Source: Hydnum rufescens UP504 (lineage: Eukaryota; Basidiomycota; Agaricomycetes; Cantharellales; Hydnaceae). Taken from it: DNA of 64,000 nucleotides. A model generated the notes under the pieces. That model ran no database searches. It saw only the letters and a list, made by a program, of their open reading frames with translations, and had not been told where the DNA came from. This document shows positions 45,052 through 57,310 of the stretch, piece after piece; position 1 is the first letter of the stretch, and each line of letters starts with the position of its first letter. A program made the translations under genes and the position numbers. Where the stretch lies: assembly GCA_014904985.1 (NCBI GenBank), contig MU128961.1:185872-249871 (forward strand). The letters run 5' to 3'.

Positions 45052-47631
45052 CTGATTAGGTAATCGGGAAAATCCGAAAGCCATCATGTGGAAAACTATT
45101 TTGCTGAGGTCGCAAAGATGTTGACGTGCATCGATGCCTGAGGTCGCTGTTTTATGGAGGGAATTATTGGATATGATGCAGCGTTCGATTTCCTATTGAC
45201 ACGCGAATCTTCGATGGGTGCGAAGCGCTCCGAATGGTCAATCGATGCTCGTGGTGTCCTCCATCCGTCACAATTTAATGTTGTGACGATACTCTGCCTT
45301 TATATGCCTTACGAGCCCGGGCCATGATATTTTCATGCCTCAGATTTGTGATCCTCCTCTTTGCTGCCAGGCTAACACACTTCGTCAGCCACACTCCCCG
45401 CACTATTTTGTGTCTCATATTTCTGTGGTTAAAGGCCTTGATCAACTCACCATCCTGCATCCTCCGGGTCCCCAAAAATGTGCAGCAATGGGAGTGGCGT
45501 TGATCCTGCTCGCCCCTTAACAGCCCTTTGGCTGGCGACCGTTTTTAGGTGGGGGTAATTTCTCCATGTTTCATCCTAGCCTCATGGATCGGGGGTACGG
45601 TTAATGTTAATGAGTGTTTCATATATCGTGTCTCAAGTGTAACTCGTAACCATCTCATCTCAATTTCCAGTGGCGCCGTTGACGTGCTCCGGCGAATTAG
45701 TGGCTGTCCCCGCACGTGATGGTTCATTCAAAGAGTCCCACTTCACCTCGCCGTGGGGAGCTTTGGGAAATTGACACTTCCAATCCTTTCGCCTTCTGTT
45801 TGGTTTCAAATGAATTTGAGGCGCGCTCCTCTTTCAATGAAACTGTTATTTTAGTTGTTAGGTGGCCGGGTGATTCCCCGGTGAATGAATAAATGGAGGC
45901 AACCATCCTCTACATTTAGCTGGATACTGTTTGATCTATGAACCGAGATCCAGGATCATGTGGGTGACGGTTCCCTCAGCTGGGGGCTGCCAGGCTTAAT
46001 TCCCTCTGGCGTCCCAGGTGGCTTTCACACACGCAGCTATCTAGATTAAGGACAGTCTGAAGTGGATAGGAAGAGCTTCTAGAAGCTATGCCACGTGTTC
46101 ATGAAACCACACGCAACGTGGTCTTTGGGGACGTCATGAACATTTACTGAAGTGTGAACCCAAGGATGCACCTGTGCTAGTGGTTAGAAATCCACGGATC
46201 CCACCTCTTCACCCCCAAACCGCGGGCCAGGTTCGATACAAACAGTAAAACCGACGATCGTGGAGTAGACCGGCAGTAAACAGCCGGAGAACCATACAAG
46301 TTATTACAAGTACTGAAGATGGTGAAGGCATCCTCAGTGTCCCTGAACAGGGGCGAATTGTTGGATGGTCCCGTAACACAAAAAATTTCTCCGCCTCTAT
46401 AGGTCGGGTCTCCTGAATCTGCAGCATGCATATGATGCGTATTGGATATTGAGGCAGGGATTGACAGTAACCGTGAGATTACACATGAAAATGCACATCG
46501 ATCAACAATTGGGGTGCACGCTACGATATTCTTGCGCTATTAGTGAATCTCGCGTGTTTGTATTTCTGTCCAAAGTGAGGGAGAGAGTCAGATGGACATG
46601 CTGATGGGGAGGAGCTGGTCGTTCAACTTGTTTGAAATTTGAAACCGATCATGCCGGATGCGGGTTCTTGTAGGTAGAGGAAACACGGATGGTGCTGACG
46701 CTGAAAAGATGTGGTACGCTCAAACAGCGGAGAAAAGGATGGTCTCAGACGATGGCGCTGTTGCGTTTGCTAGCCTATATGCGGCGGAGTCCTCGTGCCT
46801 CATCATTCACTAAAATGAAGTAATTCAATGGAGAGTCCGCCATGCACGTGCTAATTCGGGATGATCCCCAGGCTACAGCCGACACCATGGATCGTTGAGG
46901 ATTCCGGGTATTTGTGAGTTTACGGAAGAAAATCTGTAAAAACGGTCCGACGATCTCACGTTGCAAACGCCGCCCATTTGTGTGCGGTACGCGGTATGCT
47001 CGTAATAAATCTATCCTTTCAGCTTTCTAGGGTGTTGGCTAGGCGACCCCACTAACGAGTCGAATACAGCTCATGCTCCCCTACCGCTTTGGGAATGTTA
47101 GACAGGCATTTTCACTGCTGCAAGGGAAATGCCTTAGAAAACATTTAATGCTCCGGGTCTTCCGTTAATTATACTGTTGTTGTAAGATAAGTAGTGTTGT
47201 ACACTGCATTGGGAGACCCTTGGCTAGAGGTCTCTCTCAACAGCCGTTATTTGGCGCAAAAGAAGTGTGGAGCCCACAGCCTTGAAACAACGCCGGATGC
47301 AGCAGCACAGCTAGATCTCGCTTGGATTGCACTTACCAAATCTGGAGAACGTGGTGACAGCCTACACCGGCGGTTCCCGATAGAACCAGAATGTGCATGT
47401 TAGGCGACCATCTCAGGCAACATATCCTGGCGGAGTTGATGCACGCCGTGCTGCATCCCTTCTGCAATCCTTCTGGCTTCAGCCCAGCTGGGTCATATAA
47501 GTGACCTCTCCTGAAAAGAAAGGCACTGTATTCGCTGACCTCCCGCTCTAGCCATAACTGTACCTTTAATTAGGTCGGTACGTTCTCAGTAGTGCCACGA
47601 TTTCAGCAATCCCCTCAATAACATACCTTTA
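45052..47631. other. 2.6-kb intergenic region
   Basis: No gene is supported; frames are short and unrelated to each other. The only structured element seen is a tRNA-promoter-like pair of boxes at 46177-46239. The region has normal base composition and few simple repeats. Confidence 0.45.
46177..46239 (+). repeat. tRNA-derived SINE-like A and B boxes
   Basis: CTAGTGGTTAGAAATCC (46177-46193) resembles the A-box region of Glu/Gly tRNAs, and GGTTCGATAC (46230-46239) resembles a Pol III B box. The boxes are at a tRNA-like distance, but flanking bases do not form an acceptor stem, so this is not an intact tRNA. It may be the head of a SINE or a decayed tRNA. Confidence 0.3.
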
Positions 47632-48430
47632 ATGTCTGATACCCAGCTCCCCCCTGGATCGTCCCTTTGCAATGGGTCCAACGGCGTCACGGTGGAAGCA
47701 CCCTTCTCAGCCAATCATGTCAGGGGCCCTGTGACATCCCTGACTACTGAACAGCCAGCAGCGACCTTCTCGATGGGGTCCTCGCTTCTGGTCCTTCTCA
47801 CATGCGTTCCAATGCCTCCCACAGACCGTCACCGTTTTCCTTTGCCTCCTTCGCAGCACCACCCCGCTGCATCTACAAATCCGGCCAAGAGACCAAACTT
47901 CAGGACCCGCGTCAAGAAACTCTTGTTAGTTTTTCGTGTTGCAGCCGTTCGTCATCGTCGTTCAAAGCAATATTCTTCCTTTCCCTTCATGTAGCTCACG
48001 TCCAAAATCGCGGCCTGGATACGTTGATAACCCTTCCACGGGGATGTTACTAATTCCTCCACTGCCACCAGTCCAGCTACCTTCGGATGGTCGTCGACAA
48101 CAACAACAACATCATGATCATACAGTCCCCACGCCACCACCCACAGCTGGAGTTTCGCGAGTATTGGCTTGGATTTCGGACGTTCGACGACGAATATTCA
48201 GACCTTCAGCCTCACGTACTGAGGTCCGTAGAGAGCTTGATGGTAATTCTTCAATGGGCATGACGTCCATTACTCCCACTTCCGCGACCGAGCCCTCAGG
48301 TACCAGCGGACTTGTGCGTGGCGTAGCTTCTGAGAAACTATCCATCCCCTCCGCTTCCCCAAGGAGTCCTCAATTTTGGGACTCGCTTTCCCCGGAATTC
48401 GCGAAGCAAGGATTCAGGCTATGAAAGTAC
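47632..48430 (+). CDS. Disordered N-terminal exons, possibly of the HSP70-like gene
   Basis: Two overlapping frames (47632-47994 and 47936-48424) are rich in Pro, Ser, Thr, Arg and Gln, with a QQQQHH run. They contain no domain. The frame reading DSGYESTGS meets a GTGAGA donor at about 48439. An acceptor just before GCATCTACG would join it in frame to the HSP70-like exon at about 48497. That makes it plausible as a long disordered N-terminus, but the way the two upstream frames join is unclear. Confidence 0.35.
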
Positions 48431-48510
48431 CGGCAGCGGTGAGACATTTTTTTTCCCTCTCATTGAGGCAGGATCGTTATGTTTCTCATGGATCAGGTGC
48501 ATCTACGAAG

Positions 48511-51294
48511 ATGGAAAAACCGGCCATACATCCGCAATCTCGTCCAGCAAAGAACCCAACGTTTCAAATCGACAAATTGTGTGTCTCCGTCGACTTTGGG
48601 ACCACGTACTCGGGCGTTTCGTACGCTTCCTCTGGCACCGATAGGCCCCACCCAATTATATCCTGGCCTGGGTCCAGCGATCGCATTCCAAAAATTCCCA
48701 CGTGCCTGGTGTATGACGCCCTTGGTGATGTCCGGGCTTGGGGTCCTCAGGCAAGGCTATCACGTTGCGAAAAGGCTGGGTGCGCTGTGAATGGTAGGCT
48801 TTGCTGTCGCTCCTCATCTCGTTGGAACAATGTGTGAACTGCGATGGTAGTTTCAAATTGTTGCTAGATCCGGCAGTGGATGGCATTCAAGCATCCCTTC
48901 CGGTAAAGTCGCCCTCCCAACATCCTCAAATCGCTTCCATACTGACGTTTGTTTAGCTTGGAAAGAAGGCCTCAGATCCCGTTGTGGATTTCCTTTCCTC
49001 CTTATGGGTGGTAAGTATGAGTCTACATGCGAGCTCTAAAAACTATCTTGTGCCTACCGCGTTCTTCAGTATGCAAGGAATCAAATTCTTAAAACCAATA
49101 ATTTGTCTGCTTTAAGTGCGTGAGATTCTCTATAGCTTGATGGTTTCTGACTGTTGATTTTTATTAGACTGTGCTGAAGTTTATTTAAGTGCGTTATCGC
49201 CAGGCGGTTTCTCATTTCTCTTCTGATATTCTCACCAACCCCAGCGGTTCCATCATCATGGGGGCGCGCGCTCATCGTTACTGCTTCGGGAGGCGGCTAT
49301 TAAAGCGTAAATATAGTGCAATTTTGCTAGTAAGCATGGTTCTAACTGTTCCTCTTTAATTCAGAGGTCTGGTGGCCCAGGTTTCTCCCAAAGACACCTA
49401 TTGGCAAGAACGACTCCATATCATTCCGTGCGATTCTATCTCTATCTCTTTTCCCTTTTCTCTTTTCTGCAGTTTTTCGGACCTTAGTCTGACCATGCAC
49501 CTGATTCCCGTAGCGAGACCGAAGCCTCCGCAATTGATTGCATATTTTCACGGGAATCCGATTTACAGCCAAATCAGAGCTTCGTGATATGCAATGCGGG
49601 CGGTGGTGCAGTTGTATGTCTCTTCTTGTTCATCATTGGTGCATACTGATGCCTCTAGTAGGATTTTGCAACCTACCGCATGTCAGGTGGGCTAGAAGCG
49701 TCCGGAATTGCCGAGGCTGGTGTGCGGGCTGGCTCGTACTGTGGTTCCTTGTTTCTGGATTTGCGCTTTCGCGAGCTCGTACGAGCTCGCCTCGCTAGTC
49801 ATCTATCACACCTCGATGAAGCGAGCCTGGCCTATTTTGTGCTTCAGTTTTCTGAATCTATCAAATTGGGTTACAGGGGCCCGGACGATGATGCAGCAAT
49901 GTTCCATTTCGTGTGCCTTCACCCTCACGATTCACGTAAGTAGTAGTGCCCTTGTTTGGATCCCGAGCTGGCTATATACTCAAGCATTCCCTCTAGATGA
50001 TCCTGGGATTGGTTTGGAAAATGGGAAGTTGATCTTCCCCGGCCGTGTTCTCCGTCAGGAAGTGTTCGATCCTGTTGTCAATCAAGTAGGCAGTCTATTA
50101 ATGCTACTCAGGGCTGTCGATTGAATCCATTGTTCTTGACATTAGGTCCTTGATTCTGTCTCGCGTTATATTCGATCTTCAGGGTCACACATAGACGTTT
50201 TACTTCTTGTGGGGGGCTTCTCTACGAACGAGTATCTCTTTCAACAAATTTTGGTTAGTGACTTCTTCCCTAATGCTCATTTTTGCTAGGTGATGTGGTG
50301 CTGAATTGTGATATAGGGAAAGTTCGGTCGTTTCATCGATCGGATCATTAGACCTTCCGACGGCATACTGGCCTCGTGTCGTGGCGGAGCTCGACATGGT
50401 TCAAGTCCGCTTGTGACTTCTGTTGTTCTTCCACAGAGCGTCGTGAGACGCGTCACCCTTCCCGCCGAACCGGAAGACAAGAGGCTGAGACCCATCTACA
50501 TCACAAAGGTCAGCGACTGCAAGAACAGGTCAGTTGTATCAATAGTCCTAAACTTGTAGACATTTGGATGCCTGACAGCATCAATTCTTTAGATTGGCGT
50601 ATATTTTGAAAAAGAGAGATAGTGTCCCCAAAGGCAGTAGAGTCGAAGTTCAGTTCCGAAAAGATTGTTCCGGATCACATGGTGTGTATCCCTATATTTG
50701 TCTTCGTCCCGAGGGATCACTGTACCACTATGAGGACTCACTAGTCTGTCAAAATTAGATAGGACTTTTGAACTTGACCTGTATACCTCGAACGCTGACC
50801 GGATCATGCGCTACGATGATGAAGGGGCAAGGGACAAACTGTGTCGATGTGTCGTTGATCTTCAAGCATTGCCCAGCTTTCGGGAAATGGCAGAGGCCTC
50901 GCCATTTGGGGACTTCAGCATCGGTGCGAATATTCCCAAAACATGCCTACGTTCAAGCAGATTGATCTTGCGTTCGGAATGTAGACTTTGTCCTTGGATT
51001 CGAGATGGATACCGCGGGTGAGATTGTGGATCTGCTGCTTCTTTGCTGCGTATGGTTATGAATTGACGTGTTGCCTTTGGTTTGGCTGCAGAGATTCGAT
51101 GTGTGTTACTTTACAGAGGCGAAAGTTTGGAAGCGTCGCCTGCGATATTCGTGGCTGACCTGTCCACCTTGCTCCGTACTGTAAAGTGTCTCGGTGTTGA
51201 TAAAGGTTCTTGGGTGGTACATGCTAATCCCGGGGGGTGTGATAGAGTAATTATTCATCCCATTATAGTGGATCCGATATTTACTTGCAGTTAG
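48511..51294 (+). CDS. HSP70/HSPA12-like actin-fold ATPase
   Basis: Non-canonical HSP70-family ATPase of a type expanded in mushroom fungi; the function of these proteins is unknown. Phosphate-1 motif VSVDFGTTYSGVSYA is at about 48586, followed by WPGS...KIPTCLVYD. Later exons give VDGIQASLP, LGKKASDPVVDFLSSLWV, LLLREAAIKAGLV, the split QSFVICNAGGGAVV (phosphate-2), SGIAEAGVRAGSYCGSLFLD, LENGKLIFPGRVLRQEVFDP and VLLLVGGFSTNEYLF (adenosine motif). Introns are numerous and 50-60 bp. Canonical HSP70 substrate-domain features are absent. Near 50985 the frame appears to lose a base (GGAATGTAGAC), so the C-terminus is uncertain. Its 5' limit may extend to 47632. Confidence 0.75.
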
Positions 51295-51786
51295 CATGTG
51301 TATAGCTTTTGTACAGCCCTTCCCAAAGACCCTTTACCACATTCATATCACAAGGGAATCCTTCGGGATGTTCGGATTTGAAACCTGAGGGAAAATTGCA
51401 AGGCTAGGGCTCCCGACGAGACGGTCGACACCTCAGTTTCCTCCTCAAACTTTCTGCGTGGTCTCACTCCCATCGGCTATATAAGGGTAGCCCCTTATCA
51501 AGCGAGTCACAAATCCAAAATGATCAATTCATGAATTGGGACTGATCTAGTCTTCAGAATGCACAAAGAAGAGCCCACCCGCTTGCCTCCTAATTGTCTG
51601 TCTTGTCCGACAATCAGTGGACATTCTTCCGCGGCATGTGGTGGCCAAATGAGACCCGACTTTGGAGTCGGGGATTGGCGCTTGCTGCCGCTACCGACCA
51701 TGATCACATTCCTTGCTCCTTCTACGTCTCCGAAGACACCCTGCGTATCCTCAGATATTGACCCGGATAGCGGACTCATTGCGCGT
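51295..51786. other. Intergenic between HSP70-like gene and repeat array
   Basis: About 500 bp with a TATATAAGGG box at about 51479 and short frames only. Nothing else is recognised. Confidence 0.4.
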
Positions 51787-52944
51787 TGAATATCAGGAAC
51801 TTGGGCTTTTCAGAATGAGGATTGAGTCCAGGCTTCTTGGGTATGTACCCGATGGCGCTGTCCACGAAGACTTCCTCGGGCGTACATATCATCGGGGGAG
51901 GCGAGGCAACAGGGATCATGGAAAATCAAGCGTGGTGTCTTTCTTTGAAGGAACGAGGGGGTTTTGATCGCCTTGGGAAATTGGGAAATATAATTCATGG
52001 CGCTGATCCTCCGTACCGGCCAATGGCCAAGAGAGGACACATAATCAGATGAGAGGGTATATCATGCACACTCGCTTGGGACTCGGGAACATCATTCGAT
52101 CATTCGGTCCTGGCGACGAGCCGTCTGGAATATCGCCCACGGAGCGATCGAAAGCAAAGTGAGGGGGAGGCAGCCGGTGATGTTTGGTGGACAGGAACGA
52201 AAATCGGATATCACAAGGAGAAATCCATTCGAGTTAACCTGTAAATCGCGAAATGGGCCGAGCGGATTCGCAGCATAATCCCGGGGCGTGTCGTCCATCG
52301 TGCGGCGACTGAAAACGATCATAATTTTCATGTGGGAGAAACAGGGGAAAACGCGTTACCCTTGGAGCGTATAGAGGCGTTGTGGGGTCATTCAGGGTTG
52401 TCGGACTGGTTGTGGGTGGTGACGACTTTGAGTTTGGGGCGATCTTTGGGGTTAGGATTTTGATTGAGTGAGGATATCCGTGCCTAGCGGAGGGCCCACT
52501 TCATCTGCATCCACAAACACGGCGGAGGAGAGATTTGAGGCCTACCCTCTGGCGGCAACAATTTCCCTCGCGGGGTCGATTGGTCCATTGTCCGCATCCT
52601 CAATCCAGCAAGTGGGCAAGACGGCGAGTATAACACGCAACAAGAATAGGTAGAGTCTTGAGATGATAGGTGAATTCGGGACTCTCGACTTTTTCGTTAA
52701 GGTTTGTTGTCAGAGAAGAAAGGGTTCTAATTCTGAGATCAAAATCCAACAGAGTTGAAAGTGCGTGCAGCATGGTGTTCAAGGAGGGAGTGATGAGTTG
52801 TAGAATCATGATCAAATCCCTCCTAGGGACTGGACGATGTAGCAGCAACTCGAGTTGGCATGACTTGTGACTTCTTCCGACTTCCCAGTCAATTGCCTCA
52901 CACAGGCCTTGTACACAGGGTGGGTATGGAGAGTGGGGGGACAC
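51787..52944 (-). pseudogene. Uncharacterised conserved gene, copy 1 (decayed)
   Basis: I do not recognise the family. On the minus strand the start MSPHSPYPPCVQGL (52944) leads to a helical segment (LELLLHRPVPRRDLIMILQL, SLNTMLHALSTLLDFDL, ESPEFTYHLKTLP) that also exists in the copy at 58752-59960. The last part (51787-52000) matches the 3' end of that copy (CHELYFP, DFAMIPLA) but contains stop codons. It is head-to-head with F-box copy 1, whose ATG is 75 bp away. The pair recurs at 59960/60065 and, truncated, at 63193/63266. Confidence 0.5.
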
Positions 52945-53018
52945 GAAGGTTGCAGTTGATGATTGACATTCATAATCCCCATATATGGATCATGGAAAGC
53001 CCGAACTCGCGAACATCC

Positions 53019-53510
53019 ATGAGTGCTAATCTCAGTCCCTTCAAACTCCCTGTCGAGATACTCGCTCGGGTTTTCGGACTACTTGAGGGGCATCAGATCA
53101 CCAGATGCAGCGCAGTGAGTCGTCGCCCGTTTTTTTTTGCTCTTCATCCCGGAATTTTGAATTCCTTCAAGGTATGTTCCTACTGCAAGCATGTCATTGA
53201 AAACTCGATCGTACTCCAATACTTCATCAAACTAGACATGTTTGGCTAGACCGATGTTTCCGGATCTGTTAATGCACCCAGGATCCCTGCCACACGCCTA
53301 AATCAACTTGAAAGGCACATCGACGCCTGGAACCATCTAGACTGGGTAGAAACTCACATAGTTACTCCGCTCCCCGTTGGGTCCTTCGGTGCACTCTGTC
53401 AGGGAATCTTTGCAATGTTCGATCTTCAAAAAGTCTACTGCATCCAGCTTCCACATCTCGTGCGATGCGGATGCTGCGCAAACCTCCGGGCCCATCGGAG
53501 GAAGCCAGGA
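53019..53510 (+). pseudogene. F-box gene copy 1, truncated
   Basis: Start MSANLSPFKLPVEILARVFGLLEGHQITRCSA, an F-box (substrate receptor of SCF ubiquitin ligases), then an intron (GTGAGTCGTCGCC donor) and CSYCKHVIENSIVLQYFIKLDMFG. A TAG at 53249 replaces the Tyr codon present in the other copies (FGYTDV, FGYADV). Homology stops at about 53465 (LPHLV), where the sequence runs into copy 2. About 500 bp remain of a gene about 1.7 kb long. Confidence 0.75.
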
Positions 53511-53527
53511 CTCCGAACAGTTAGAGA

Positions 53528-55132
53528 ATGAGTGCTAATCTCAGTCTGTCCACACTTCCTCTCGAGATACTTATTGGAATTTTCGCCCTTCTCGAGGGAC
53601 ATCATATCGCCAAATGCAGTGCAGTGAGTCATCACCAATTTTTCTTGCTCTTCATCCCGGAATTTTGAACTCGTTGAAGGTATGTTCCTACTTCAAGCAT
53701 GTCATTGAAAGCTCGATCACACTACAATACTTCATCAAACTGGACATGTTTGGCTATACCGATGTTTCAGGATCTGTCGATACACCTACGATCTCCGCCA
53801 CGCGCCTAAATCAACTTGAAAGGCACATCGATGCCTGGAACCATCTAGACTGAGTAGAAACTCGCATAGATGCTCCGTTCCGCCGCCATACGGTCCGGCA
53901 GACTTCCTTCGATGTACTCTGTCAAGGAATCTATGCAACGTTCGGTCTCGGGAAAGTGTATTGCATCCAGCTGCCATATCCCATGCGAGGCATTCAATAC
54001 CGGACATGGACACTGGAAGATTTTTCATTCCCTATCCATGAGATCGAAATCGATCCAAGCAATAATCTTCTTGTGGTGTTGTCCAGGCAAGTGTCTTTGT
54101 TGATCGGGTCTTATTTTCTGTTAAACTTGGTCCCAACCTGTAGGGTGGCTGTCCACCCGGATCGTCCGGATGTTCGTACTGACGCTCTCCAACTCCGCAC
54201 CCTTTTCGATAATAGTCCTCATCCAAGAGCCGTAACCCACATCCTTTTTTCAGACTTGGAGCACCACGTAGTCCGAGTCATGGGTCGTTTGCTTGGCGTC
54301 GTGGGGTCTTGTCACGGTGAGGCCCGGTTAGAAATATGGGACTGGATGACTGGCCAAAAAATGACGGTGTGTAGGACCCATTTCCTCCATTACCGTCGGA
54401 TATTTAGCGTTCTTCATTATTCTGTGCCCAGGTGTTAGAGCCGAGAGATGAGGATGACCGCAATATCTTTTTTTGTGCTTTCGAATTTTTAAGTCCCACA
54501 TCCATTGTGGTTGCGCAGCCGGGGGTTCTTAAGGTCTATCAGATCCTCGTGGAAACCCCTGGGGCTCCACCCGTCCATACAGCATCGTTTTGCATGCCCC
54601 CTCACGCTCAACGTTCATCTATTTGGATCACCGGGAATTCACGTTTGGCGCACGGTATTGATCATAGAAACGTCTCGGATCATTCCCCGTTTCCTTCTCC
54701 TTCCTTCCGGTTGGCTGAGGACAGTTGTTATCTTGCCGTCGAATGTGGAGCTGTCGGGGAGAGCTTGGTGGGCCATTTTCATGTCCCCCTATCTTTTTTC
54801 CGTCGCTCTCCCATGCAGAGAGACACCTTGGCGATACCCTGGGAAGTCTGGTCAAAGGGTGTCTATTTCCACCCCGAGCCCGGAACAGGTTACGACATGA
54901 GTGGAGGATGACTGATAAAATATGCATCTTCGGACGAACACCATTGGCCTCTTGACGTCTCTCTCTTCGACCTCAATCGGTCTAGAGTTCGTAGGTTTAG
55001 CATGACAAACGCAGATCCAAGCGCAGACTGTCCACTATCTGATGCAACAAAACGGGATCCATTCCACGGCGGTGTGGTAATCATGGAAGGTTCCCGTCCT
55101 GACTATCTCGCCTCTCGGTCTGTCAGCTCGGA
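53528..55132 (+). pseudogene. F-box gene copy 2, broken and split by an insertion
   Basis: F-box LPLEILIGIFALLEGHHIAKC, then CSYFKHVIESSITLQYFIKLDMFGYTDVSG and the DAWNHLD block. The next codon, Trp in copies 1 and 5, is TGA (53851-53853). The C-terminal part matches the other copies: GILCQG-type, HCIQLP, IEIDPSNNLLVVLSRQ, ARLEIWDWMTGQKMTV and FEFLSPTSIVVAQPGVLKVYQI. The gene is interrupted after GTCAGCTCGGA at 55132 by a 2.18-kb insertion. Its missing 3' end is found after the second copy of the duplicated segment (58539 onward). Repeated segment: 53910-55132. Confidence 0.75.
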
Positions 55133-57310
55133 ACTCACCACCACATCACGTGTGTAGTAAAAGTAAAATCGAAAGATTGAAACGAGTTCTTTCCATCCCC
55201 CCCCACACTCTCATCCCCCCCCCTCCCTAAAAATGAACCCTCCTAACGCAGGAGAACAAAATGAGCCCAACATTGGCCGCATCCGAGCGAAAAACAAAGC
55301 AGATTCTGTCAGAATTGATACCCGCGGTAGTGCGGGAGTAACGTCAACAAAACCGTACGACAGTACGAACAGAAGCCGCGCAACCAGGCGCCGCTCAGCC
55401 TCTCCCGGCCAAGTGAGGTTGTCAAATAGCCCAGAAACCGAGAACCAAAGTGAGCCATCTGATATGAATGAGGACACCGTAGTACAGACATGGGGAGCGA
55501 GTCTCCAACAAGCTACACTAACCCTTCAGCTGGCTAGTGCTGCCATACTAGGACTGGGCGACCCAGAGGCGCACTTTGAAGACGTGGATCCACTAAGGAA
55601 GTGCGCACTCGAACTGGCTGTCCACCTCAGGGCTATACCCATGCTGACATACGTACCCCCGGAAGCCTCTATAGGGACCCTGATCCAGACCAATGCAGAA
55701 CAGGCTAAAGCATTGGCCCAGAACGCAAACTCTATTGCAGTGCTAACCCATATCCTAGACAGCCAACCGACTGTGACAGGTACACCCCCCGCAGGAATGC
55801 CCACTGCACAGATCGGTCTATCAGATTCAATCCATGCACCGGTAAAGTGGACATCCCACCTGAAACACTCTGACAACCCGCTCCCCATCAGACCGTCCCC
55901 CAAAAAGAAAGCTCCTGTGACCCCCTGCCAACTAACCCTTCACAGCGGAACCACAACAGACGCCTCCTCATTGAGTTCTACCCAAAGGTTGCACAAGAGG
56001 ACCATCAGACAGGTAGAGAAATTGTCTTTAAAATTAACCAATCCCTAGTAGTGAATGGTGCATCCAAAGAAGAGCATATTGATGCTGACCAGTGGTCCCT
56101 CAATGGTAACACTGTAATTATAATGAGTGAAACCATGAATGCAGAAGCCATGAAGGACCACTATGGAGTGATTGCAACCCACTTCAGTCTGAACATGTTC
56201 AAGGCACACCCTGACCATGTGTACCACAGGGTCAAGCTGGATTGTGTCCCCACATCAGTTGATGGAGAGTGTACAACAATTGAAAAGGTAATGGAGGAGC
56301 TAACGGAAAAGTGGGCCGGCTTCAGCATGCTCACCCAGCGCAGAAAGCCATCTTGGCTTGGGCATGAATCAATAATTAGTAAACAATCAAGTGTGTCAAT
56401 CTCTATTAGCTTTGTGTCTGAAGAGTCAGCCACTATATTTAGAGACCAAGGTATCTTCTACCTATTTGGGACGTCTTGCTGGACATCCAAATACACTGAA
56501 CAGCCACAGATATACTACTGTAACCTTTGCAGCTCAATAGATCACTGCACTGATGCCTGTCAGACTGGCTGCCTATGTGCCACATGTACGAGTAGTGAGC
56601 ATGTGACTGACTTACACCCTGCTGAAACCCCATGCAAGTGTGTGAACTGCAGAGGTGAGCATGAGGCTAGATCTATTATTTGTGATGCCCAGACCAAGTG
56701 CCTAGGTAAACTAAAAACTCCTGGGGCAAGTATGCCACCAGGAGGGGGAAAGCCGACTAACCAAAAGAAAACCACTGCTGGGAGTCAAGGGGCTGAAACC
56801 ACCAAGCACACCAGCAGCTGCCTTCACTGAAGTTGAGTGGGAAGGCACAAGGGAGGCTGCTGATGCCCTTGCCTCACTCCTGTGGGATGATCCAAGGGAG
56901 GTAATAATGGAGGATCCAGATGAAACTAATATACAATGCTCCAACAGACTCGACCAAGAAGATACTGACTGTAGGAGAAGCCAATGCAACCTCTGGAGCA
57001 CCGAAGATGAAATACGAAGAGCCAACCAAGAAGAAGCTGAGCATGAATGTCAAGCCCGTCTTCTATTGGATCAAGCTGAGTCCCCCCTCTCATTGAGCCA
57101 CTTGGGAAAGACCCCAGAGAAGGACTATATGACCCACCTCGGTCAGCCACTTGGGCTGACCTCAAAAGGAGTACCATTTGAGGTCATTTCGCTGGCCTAA
57201 GGAGGACTGATTTTCTTTGATGTCAATTGACAATGATCAAATTGACCTTAAGAGAAATTCAACTTCAGCCAATATCAATACTACATGGAGGGGGAACCAC
57301 ATGGGGGTAG
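55133..57310 (+). mobile_element. Retroelement fragment (LINE-like ORF1 region)
   Basis: A 2178-bp insertion inside an F-box gene. It encodes an ORF1/Gag-like protein with zinc knuckles but no reverse transcriptase, endonuclease or integrase. I see no terminal repeats and no poly-A tail at the right end. The limits are defined by the break points of the flanking 1.22-kb duplication. Non-LTR elements of the Tad/L1 type carry such an ORF1 in fungi. A deletion derivative is likely. Confidence 0.65.
55233..56830 (+). pseudogene. ORF1/Gag-like nucleic-acid-binding protein, frameshifted
   Basis: Start MNPPNAGEQNEPN. The N-terminal part is basic and Ser/Thr-rich, and a helical part follows (WGASLQQATLTLQLASAAIL). 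Around 55910-55945 the coding frame shifts by one. Reading on in the second frame gives RRLLIEFYPKVAQEDHQ and VFKINQSLVVNGASKEEHID, continuous with the downstream frame that ends at 56830. The C-terminal part has Cys/His knuckles: CNLCSSIDHCTDAC, then CLCATCTSSEHVTDLHP and CKCVNCRGEHEARSIIC. This is the layout of ORF1 in agaricomycete non-LTR elements. A further frame to 57200 (acidic, ending EVISLA) may be its continuation. Confidence 0.65.

Noticed and set aside
46177..46239. Functional tRNA gene
   Set aside because: A- and B-box-like sequences exist, but no 7-bp acceptor stem or anticodon arm can be drawn; kept only as a SINE-like repeat.
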